From Bemisia tabaci (lineage: Eukaryota; Arthropoda; Insecta; Hemiptera; Aleyrodidae), in NCBI RefSeq assembly GCF_918797505.1, contig NC_092797.1, positions 33,989,372 to 34,053,371 on the forward strand: 64,000 nucleotides of DNA, written 5' to 3'. The position numbers and the translations under genes are program-made. This document shows, piece by piece, positions 61,701-64,000 of the stretch. A model generated the notes under the pieces. That model was not told where the DNA came from. It did no database searches and saw only the letters and a list, made by a program, of their open reading frames with translations. Every line of letters starts with the position of its first letter. The stretch's first letter is position 1.

Positions 61701-62853
61701 CCGGAGTCGTTTCGTTTCGAATCGTGCGCGTCTAAGTCGAGTGAAGTTGAAATTTGTGAAACTCAGTTTAGTGGCCGAGCGCCGCCCGTAGCGCCATCTA
61801 TATTTGAGGAATCCAAGCGGTGTCTCGTGCAACCTGAAAACATGCCCGAGCAGCGATTCGAAGATACGGCGTTCGATGTCAACCACGGTGTGAATGGAGA
61901 TATTCATAACACCTTCAAGCCGGCCTCCTTGAATGTGAATAAATATCACGAGATTTTTAAGAAAAATGACGGATTTTTCGGTCATTTTGACAATAGTAAA
62001 ATTGTTTGTGAAAATGTCATTCTCAATTACGATGACAATTCGTGCACCGAACAAATTATCAATAAAGAAAAAGCAGCGCTTGGCTCTCCAAAAAATGGAA
62101 ACATGATCGGCGAGGTCAATAACTTGCAGTTTTTTAACTCCAACGGAATTTCGCCCGAAAGAGACGACGTACCGGGTAAGCGGACTGATGCTGTAGATTA
62201 CTCAGATCAGATTCAAAGAAGCATCGAAGAAAGTAGACATTTTTTCGAAAACCTATCAAAAATAAAGCAGCGGAACTCCTGGAACAACTTTCGAAGAAGC
62301 TCTTTGCCTAACGTTAACGAGCTTCAAAATGAAAAGCCGAAAATCTCAAAGCAAGGTGACTTTTTCGAAATCAGTAGAAGCCAAACAATTTTCGACAGTA
62401 AAAGTAATCAAAGCTCCCGAAAAAATTCTCTTGAACCCAAAAGTCAAAGCGGAGAAAATTTTCGTCAAGACATGTACAACGAATACATGCTCAAGTTGGC
62501 TGAGAGGTCAGAAAGGCGGAGTAACAAAGTCATCAAAGTTTCTCAACCTCAAGCGCTTGTAAGTCCTACCTCAAGTGTCGAAAATGGAAGTAACTGGAGT
62601 GAGTCCAAAAATGATCTTGGTTCTGAATTCATTAAAAAAGTTCGTCAAAGAATGGAAAAATATGGGCTAGATGCCGATGAAAGTGATTCAAAATTGACCG
62701 ATGGGGAGGCAACGATTGCGGCTACTAACAGCCAAGAAGAAGAAAATATTCCATCAAGGAAAGGATCCTCTAATTTACCTAAGCATATCCAAGAATTTCT
62801 GCAACTCTCAGGATGTCAGTCTACTGTCACTCAACACACCAATTTTGAGACCG
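22611..62853 (+). CDS. Large unidentified gene, 5' part (first exons plus giant exon; continues beyond window)
   Basis: Exons 22611-22733, 36087-36235, 46117-46178, 54451-54522, possibly 54700-54735, and the giant exon read as one phase-compatible chain with GT/AG borders. The N-terminal part (about 112 residues) is MVRAATVSDAHVHLHYSARK..., then a Ser/Gly/Asn-rich segment containing NRRQSIDSLAQHS and a basic NGKSSPKSKRKV stretch. The giant exon adds at least 2,361 residues. Introns of 13.4, 9.9 and 8.3 kb are filled with transposons. No catalytic or structural domain is recognisable. A large disordered scaffold with its folded domains in exons to the right is likely. I considered supervillin and the synaptotagmin-like protein bitesize, but nothing visible proves either. 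Whether the short exons and giant exon share one mRNA is inferred from phase and order. Confidence 0.6.
22758..25126. mobile_element. 2.4 kb element with long terminal inverted repeats
   Basis: Ends cttaagccctggatagacga (22758) and its complement at 25107-25126 are exact over 20 bp. Similarity continues inward for about 250 bp with gaps (gtagaatcaaataagttttg at 22976 matches the complement at about 25029). The interior repeats the motif gtaccgtagcc many times. No transposase is visible. The left end lies only 24 bp inside the first intron. Confidence 0.7.
25131..26125. repeat. Repeat mosaic flanking the long-TIR element
   Basis: The string cgggatgg plus a following ggttttcggaaagtcagg-like segment occurs at 25127 and 26059. 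gttctaagagcgagggggg occurs at about 25210 and 25972. A second copy of the 17.7 kb dispersed repeat lies at 25428-25659, and a G-run of about 18 at 25223. Confidence 0.6.
26128..26360. mobile_element. Foldback MITE, family E, copy 1 (left end shortened)
   Basis: Arms include gccgccattttat and aaatggcggcgga, with termini resembling cgtcaccttccgg and ccggaaagtgacg. The left terminus is missing relative to the copy at 30386. Confidence 0.7.
26396..26807. mobile_element. Foldback element D with CACTGAAAAAAA ends
   Basis: Begins cactgaaaaaaaaatctcgg and ends in the inverted form ccgagaatttttttcagtg. The 412-bp interior is built of many variants of ggtaaaattacca in both orientations. No ORF; no clear target duplication. 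Confidence 0.75.
27064..27312. mobile_element. Foldback MITE, family B, copy 2
   Basis: Left arm gccgtgccgaggaaaaacgg then gtgttgccaaatttcctttg; right arm aaatttggcaacaatcgaat then gtttttccttagcacggt. Best-preserved short copy along with 55001. Confidence 0.8.
27499..27885. repeat. Direct repeat, two copies about 280 bp apart
   Basis: gatgacggcgcagagataca at 27501 recurs at 27781, followed for about 90 bp by the same sequence (gcgcgaggcgtgaactcg near each end). Differences are scattered, so the duplication is not recent. Confidence 0.75.
27890..30380. other. Intron 1 of gene 2, mostly unique sequence
   Basis: Weakly CpG-rich at 28200-28500, then AT-rich. 28620-28810 has repeated cccggaact- and tccgga-like motifs, probably an old repeat related to the insert at 48404. 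No exon with good splice sites was recognised. Confidence 0.35.
30386..30641. mobile_element. Foldback MITE, family E, copy 2
   Basis: Complete copy: starts cgtcaccttccggccgaagt, ends actttggccggaaagtgacg. Subterminal gccgccattttat is matched by aaaatggcggcgg. The 93-codon open frame across it is repeat-derived. Confidence 0.8.
31205..31491. mobile_element. Foldback MITE, family A, copy 4
   Basis: Bounded by gcgggatgattattacaatt and ttttaataatcagcccgc. Interior matches the 20 kb copies (tagactaacttggtttctcg) but more diverged. Confidence 0.75.
31492..33105. other. Intron 1 of gene 2, unannotated stretch
   Basis: AT-rich, no plausible exon and no repeat recognised by eye apart from homopolymer runs. 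Confidence 0.35.
33114..33288. mobile_element. hAT-like MITE with 8-bp target duplication
   Basis: Termini cagtggcgtggcgtgc and its exact complement (16 bp) enclose 175 bp. It is flanked by attgtcgt (33106-33113) and gttgtcgt (33289-33296), 7 of 8 bases equal. CAGTGGCG-type ends with an 8-bp duplication are typical of hAT-derived MITEs. No transposase. Confidence 0.85.
33300..36080. other. Intron 1 of gene 2, unannotated stretch
   Basis: AT-rich intron, with a C-run at about 35468-35480. Ends in the polypyrimidine/acceptor ttctttgatttcag before the exon at 36087. No further feature supported. Confidence 0.35.
36087..36235 (+). CDS. Gene 2, exon 2
   Basis: Acceptor gatttcag|GTG, donor ACTGT|gtaagt; phase 0 in, 2 out; 149 nt. 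Encodes VTVRSGAAENGVRSNGSSAI followed by a segment with NRRQSIDSLAQHSTV; RRQS is a basophilic kinase type site. Base composition is clearly higher in GC than the flanking intron. Confidence 0.75.
36741..38225. repeat. Satellite array, five units of about 150 bp
   Basis: Units begin tagatcggtagctcg at 36741, 37621, 37778, 37929 and 38080 (periods 157, 151 and 151 bp after the first). Each ends in tcgattgtatattttcatta and tttcaaggtata. The first unit is split by the element at 36878-37597. Units differ by a few substitutions and short indels. Confidence 0.9.
36878..37597. mobile_element. 720-bp TIR element inserted in the satellite
   Basis: Ends agccgtcttttatttcgtct and its near-perfect complement agacgaaataaaagacggct. 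It is flanked by ATT on both sides (36875-36877, 37598-37600). Removing 720 + 3 bp restores a 157-bp unit exactly. Interior repeats cggaccgcgg-type palindromes. No transposase; the 3-bp duplication suggests a PIF/Harbinger-type non-autonomous element. Confidence 0.85.
39120..39565. repeat. Internal direct repeats of the Transib-like element
   Basis: Two and a half units of about 178 bp, each with ttggcagacgaaaacaag, ttgatcggtgggacttgaaa, ccactttgaggtcccgtaaa and a T-tract. The first unit is the most diverged. Confidence 0.75.
39704..39777 (-). other. tRNA-like sequence (tRNA pseudogene or SINE head)
   Basis: Read on the minus strand it contains an A-box-like TGGAGCAGTTGG and, about 40 nt on, a B-box-like GGGTTCGATTC, followed by a T-run. 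Spacing fits an RNA polymerase III tRNA promoter. T-stem pairing is imperfect and the acceptor stem is not convincing, so a functional tRNA is unlikely. It lies inside the Transib-like element. Confidence 0.55.
40298..40542. mobile_element. Foldback MITE, family C, copy 1
   Basis: Starts cactggaaaaaaaaagaaga and ends gtttttttatttccagtg. Arms contain ggatctagagtccagactct and, inverted, agagtctggactctagatac. It is nearly a full hairpin. Confidence 0.85.
40640..40682. repeat. CTTT/CTT microsatellite
   Basis: Pure pyrimidine run of ttctttcttt followed by (ttc)n. Confidence 0.85.
41081..42680. other. Intron 2 of gene 2, unannotated stretch
   Basis: A short CpG-rich patch at 41080-41230, then AT-rich sequence with a G-run at about 41911-41920. 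No exon recognised. Confidence 0.35.
42690..42830 (-). mobile_element. Possible 3' end of a non-LTR retrotransposon
   Basis: On the minus strand the sequence ends cttagatgctaaagcaccgc, then taaaataaaattatttta and a (TAC)n tail. This is a layout seen at 3' ends of truncated non-LTR elements. No reverse transcriptase is present and no target duplication could be defined. Confidence 0.3.
42835..43640. other. Intron 2 of gene 2, unannotated stretch
   Basis: Mixed-composition intron sequence. The 141-codon open frame at 43189-43614 begins at GTG, has no ATG start and no splice sites that fit the gene chain, so I do not call it. Confidence 0.35.
43650..44170. promoter_or_regulatory. Internal CpG-rich island
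   Basis: Strongly GC- and CpG-rich with open frames on both strands, unlike the surrounding AT-rich intron. It could be an internal promoter with an alternative first exon (for example cgcccg|gtaaaa near 43938). No start codon or exon border is firm. Confidence 0.35.
44152..44744. mobile_element. Family B foldback, copy 4 (long)
   Basis: Left arm gtgctagggaaaaacgtcgt then gccgggcgttgcctaatttg; right arm ggaatttggcaacattgaat then gatcatacgacgtttttcca. At about 590 bp it is longer than typical. Confidence 0.6.
44836..45074. mobile_element. Family B foldback, copy 5
   Basis: Left arm ggccgtatgagcagcccgat then gttgccaaatttctc; right arm cggaatttggcaacattcga then atgcttgtgcagcac. Directly follows copy 4. 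Confidence 0.7.
45080..46110. other. Intron 2 of gene 2, 3' end
   Basis: AT-rich. Ends in a long T-tract and ttccag acceptor before the exon at 46117. No other feature supported. Confidence 0.4.
46117..46178 (+). CDS. Gene 2, exon 3
   Basis: Acceptor tttttttttccag|G, donor GATG|gtaaga; 62 nt; phase 2 in, 1 out. Encodes the basic NGKSSPKSKRKVANVSNTLD, which could act as a nuclear localisation or lipid-binding patch (inference). Confidence 0.65.
46180..47015. other. Intron 3 of gene 2, unannotated stretch
   Basis: AT-rich sequence; no repeat family or exon recognised. Confidence 0.35.
47018..47295. mobile_element. Foldback MITE, family A, copy 5
   Basis: Starts aggccgacaattacaattga and ends atttcaataatcagcctgc. 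Arms carry tagacaaagctatagacaaa. The 83-codon open frame reading into it is repeat-derived. Confidence 0.8.
47829..48057. mobile_element. Transib-type MITE, family F, copy 1
   Basis: 229 bp with inverted ends cacagtgaatcgagtcaat and attgactcgatccactgtg. Same family as 53886-54118. The terminal CACAGTG is identical to the RAG recombination-signal heptamer. No target duplication is visible at this copy. Confidence 0.75.
48205..48762. mobile_element. Foldback MITE, family A, copy 6, split by an insertion
   Basis: The left part starts ggccgattattgaaattgat; the right part ends agtttcaataatcagcct. The two halves join at CAACCAA, which is duplicated around the insert at 48404-48684. Confidence 0.8.
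48404..48684. mobile_element. hAT-like insertion inside the family A copy
   Basis: 281 bp between caaccaat (48396-48403) and caaccaac (48685-48692). Ends tagtgctg and cagcactg are short inverted repeats of the CAGTGCTG type. The interior is rich in attccgg(g)a-like motifs. No ORF. Confidence 0.7.
48770..49450. promoter_or_regulatory. Second internal CpG-rich island
   Basis: GC/CpG-rich on both strands, with a peak at 49020-49210. As at 43.65 kb this may mark an internal promoter or a GC-rich repeat. No exon can be defined. Confidence 0.3.
49469..50150. repeat. Tandem repeat, three units of about 230 bp
   Basis: Units begin acaatcg(g/a)atttt at 49469, 49697 and 49935. Each includes tgctcttatcaaagtttttt or a close variant, gaactgtgc(c/t)gtgca, and atttcggcttgcg. 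The third is slightly shortened. Confidence 0.85.
50492..50731. mobile_element. Foldback MITE, family C, copy 2
   Basis: Most diverged of the three. tctggaaaaaaaaatgctct at the left, gactttttttcagtg at the right; arms carry ggatctagagtccggactct. Confidence 0.75.
50735..51645. other. Intron 3 of gene 2, unannotated stretch
   Basis: AT-rich, no recognised exon or repeat. Confidence 0.35.
51659..51880. mobile_element. Foldback MITE, family C, copy 3, with direct-repeat flanks
   Basis: Starts cactggaaaaaaaaaacaca; arms carry ggatctagagtccagactct and its inverse. The 11-bp string ttcttttgctg lies on both sides (51648-51658 and 51881-51891), a probable target duplication of about 9-11 bp. Confidence 0.8.
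51892..52905. other. Intron 3 of gene 2, unannotated stretch
   Basis: AT-rich; no feature supported. Confidence 0.35.
52910..53040. repeat. Foldback with 45-50 nt arms
   Basis: aaagccacttagtcagaaag then ttttcccatc is inversely matched by gatt-free gggaaaacattctgac then aagtgagtggcttt. The arms are about 85% complementary around a 30-nt loop. No family relative was seen in the window. Confidence 0.65.
53061..53159. mobile_element. Short element sharing the family A ends
   Basis: Begins agcctgattgttgaaattta and ends agtttcaataatcagtgct, like family A termini, but only about 100 bp with an unrelated centre. Possibly an internal-deletion derivative. Confidence 0.5.
53205..53345. repeat. Short direct repeat
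   Basis: cgttgctagttgcgtact occurs twice, at about 53227 and 53318, separated by a gttttcg-rich segment. Confidence 0.7.
53667..54157. mobile_element. Foldback MITE, family E, copy 3, split by a family F insertion
   Basis: Starts cgtcgtcaccttccggctga; left part ends ggaaatttttcaacgtcg at 53885; right part resumes cgtcgcatggtgtttgcgat at 54119 and ends ctggaaggttaca. Confidence 0.8.
53886..54118. mobile_element. Transib-type MITE, family F, copy 2 (nested)
   Basis: 233 bp with ends CACAATGGATTGAG and, inverted, CACAGTGGATCGAG. It is flanked by CGTCG at 53881-53885 and 54119-54123. The family E copies give the empty-site sequence, confirming a 5-bp duplication. Confidence 0.82.
54451..54522 (+). 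CDS. Gene 2, exon 4
   Basis: Acceptor attgtttcag|GT, donor AAAG|gtaatt; 72 nt, phase 1 in and out. Encodes DSIPVKLVCETSSKSSAENS then NKK. Symmetrical, so skipping it would keep the frame. Confidence 0.65.
54700..54735 (+). CDS. Candidate 36-nt microexon of gene 2
   Basis: Acceptor ccttttttccctatgatag|AT and donor TCAG|gtaacg enclose 36 nt, phase 1 in and out, adding DVTEERAERNKS without shifting frame. Phase and splice signals fit the exon on its left, but so short a match can arise by chance. Confidence 0.4.
55001..55247. mobile_element. Foldback MITE, family B, copy 6
   Basis: Starts gccgtgctaagaaagaacgc, ends ggcgtttttccttagcac. Arms carry agttgccaaatttcctccaa and ggaaatttggcaacgcctga. 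It lies about 350 bp upstream of the acceptor that precedes the giant exon. Confidence 0.8.
55605..55769 (+). promoter_or_regulatory. Probable 5' leader or acceptor region of the giant exon
   Basis: A strong acceptor (ttttcctctttttcag) ends at 55604. From it, the frame inherited from upstream exons meets TGA within about 45 nt, so this acceptor can only serve a transcript starting translation at 55770. A weaker AG at 55754-55755 would join the upstream phase-1 exons in frame (giving DRSYD before the Met). Confidence 0.45.
55770..62853 (+). CDS. Giant exon of gene 2: Ser-rich, probably disordered protein
   Basis: An uninterrupted frame from ATG 55770 (gacATGG) to the donor ACCG|gtgagt at 62853, at least 2,361 residues, phase 1 out. 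The next stop at 62931 is in intron. The first 330 residues are Lys/Ser/Asn-rich and basic (DDFTVVTKRNKRRSK). Residues 498-541 are four 11-residue repeats (ISPPNSSESKI type). The middle is acidic with many Glu/Asp-Ser clusters. The last 150 residues look helical: DMYNEYMLKLAERSERRSNK, EFIKKVRQRMEKYGLDADES and NLPKHIQEFLQLSG. No transmembrane segment, signal peptide or known domain is evident. Codon-consistent length this great cannot be chance. Antisense frames of 60-150 codons within it are shadows. Function unknown. Confidence 0.85.
57261..57392 (+). repeat. Four tandem 33-bp coding repeats
   Basis: Units at 57261, 57294, 57327 and 57360 encode ISLPNSSESKI, ISPPNSSESKI, ISPPNSSESNI and ISPPTSSESKI. 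Nucleotide identity is nearly complete, so expansion is recent and copy number may vary. Confidence 0.95.
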
Positions 62854-64000
62854 GTGAGTTTTTCTGCAAAGCGTGTGGAGTCCTTTCCGGGACGAAGTGT
62901 GTTCTATGTCTAACTCTGGTGTTACGATTTTGAAAATTAACGAACACGTACGGCTCGCCGAAATTGACCCAATAATTCTAACCATTTTTAATCTATTTAA
63001 TCGTAATTTCTGTGTGAAGTTTTAGAGTGAACTCTTTTTAGCCTTAATGACTAAAAACTTAAATTCTCCCAATTATGGTGTGTGTGCGTGAGTGTTTTTA
63101 AATGAGGTGCAACGTGTCTTCTCGTTTTACCTAACTTCAGTTCCTTCAAAGTAATTTTAACATAAAATTGGCAGTAAGATTCAAGCTGAGTCATAATTGT
63201 TGATAGGAGGGCGAAAATAGAGGACTTACCTGGTTTTTTCGGATTTTTGCTCTTTTTTTTCTTTTATCATTTTTTTTTCATTCTCTCGCCCTCGTATAGG
63301 TTTTCTGTAACAACTTTCAATGCATCTTTCATTCTGCTAGAGATTTTTTAGAGACATTTTTCAATTTTCATCGAGAAAATAGGAGAATTCTTCTTGCACA
63401 TCCATCGATTACAAAACTGTATTTAGGGGGGGGGGAGAGAGGGGGGCGAGCAGGCAGTGTTTAACTACGAAAACGAAAGGAAAAAAATTCAGCGAGTTTT
63501 ATATTAATATGAGGTATGGGACTGTAGAGCCGAAAAGCTCACCACATTGAGGTATTGGGGCCATCACTTACAGAAAATTTAGGAGCATTTTAGCTTAAAA
63601 AATGCCAAGGTAAATAATCAACTCGAAGCCATGTTCGATACGTTTGCGTTGAAACAAATACAAATTTTCAGTAAAGGCTGTCTTAAGTTTCCATTTCTCA
63701 TGTAGAGGGATTAAAATTGTCGGACTTAAATACAAAATGCTTGCCCTTTTTCGCATGCTGTAACATATCATTTGGAATACCTACTAGATTATGTGTCATT
63801 GAAAAATCAGATTCCGATATCATCATTTGACTATATTTTCAGTCTGGAACTACAATTTCTGGCTCAGCTTAGAAAAAACGTAAGTACCACCAGTTTCCTT
63901 GGGCAAATAAGTGTTTTTACGAACGAACCAAAAATTGTAGTTCCTTATTGCAAAATGAAGTCCAAATGAAAGTCTCCTAGTTCGTGAACGGTCAGATTGA
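62854..64000 (+). other. Start of the intron after the giant exon
   Basis: Begins gtgagt. AT-rich with a T-rich block at 63235-63290 and a G-run at about 63426-63436. No further exon is recognisable before the window ends. Confidence 0.6.
63846..63944. repeat. 13-bp inverted repeat
   Basis: ggaactacaattt (63846-63858) and aaattgtagttcc (63932-63944) are exact reverse complements, 73 nt apart. Possibly a foldback element end; no copy elsewhere. Confidence 0.65.

Noticed and set aside
55770..62853. Naming gene 2 as supervillin or bitesize
   Set aside because: Only a general resemblance of large disordered N-terminal parts; no gelsolin, villin or C2 domain is in the window.

Overview
This window looks like insect nuclear DNA, probably from a sap-sucking hemipteran such as a whitefly. 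That call rests on AT-rich spacer, short exons with GT/AG introns of about 0.3 to 13 kb, a perilipin closest in my memory to insect Lsd-1, and many short foldback DNA transposons. The species cannot be fixed from the sequence alone. No bacterial gene, viral gene, rRNA or CRISPR array was seen.

Two protein-coding genes are supported, both on the + strand. (1) Positions 3741-10772 hold a complete-looking coding sequence for a perilipin-1/Lsd-1 type lipid-droplet protein in ten phase-consistent exons (615 aa if all are used). Exons 6-8 are a diverged second copy of exons 3-5. Both blocks have the same intron phases, so skipping either one gives a 408-410 aa protein, the usual insect Lsd-1 size. 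(2) Positions 22611 to beyond the right edge hold the 5' part of a very large gene. It has a first coding exon next to a GC/CpG-rich region, three or four small exons with matching phases (36.1, 46.1, 54.4 and perhaps 54.7 kb), and a giant exon of more than 7 kb (about 55.77-62.85 kb). The giant exon encodes over 2,360 residues of Ser/Glu/Asn/Lys-rich, probably disordered protein and ends at a splice donor, so the gene continues outside the window. I could not identify this gene.

Layout: 1-3740 is AT-rich DNA 5' of the perilipin gene. Positions 3741-10772 are the perilipin gene, and 10.8-20 kb is 3'UTR and intergenic DNA with degenerate tandem repeats. Positions 20.07-20.93 kb carry three foldback elements in a row, and 20.94-22.73 kb is the GC-rich promoter-like region and first exon of gene 2. 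Positions 22.7-55.7 kb are gene 2 introns packed with transposons: a 2.4 kb long-TIR element, a Transib-like element with terminal motifs like the RAG recombination signal, a hAT-like MITE with an 8-bp target duplication, an element inserted in a 150-bp satellite array, and at least five foldback families with nested insertions. Positions 55.77-62.85 kb are the giant exon, followed by intron to 64 kb.

The perilipin product should coat lipid droplets and control lipase access. Nothing links the two genes functionally. The most distinctive observations are the duplicated three-exon perilipin block, the phase-1/phase-1 giant exon with competing acceptors, and the Transib-type elements with 5-bp CGTCG target duplications.
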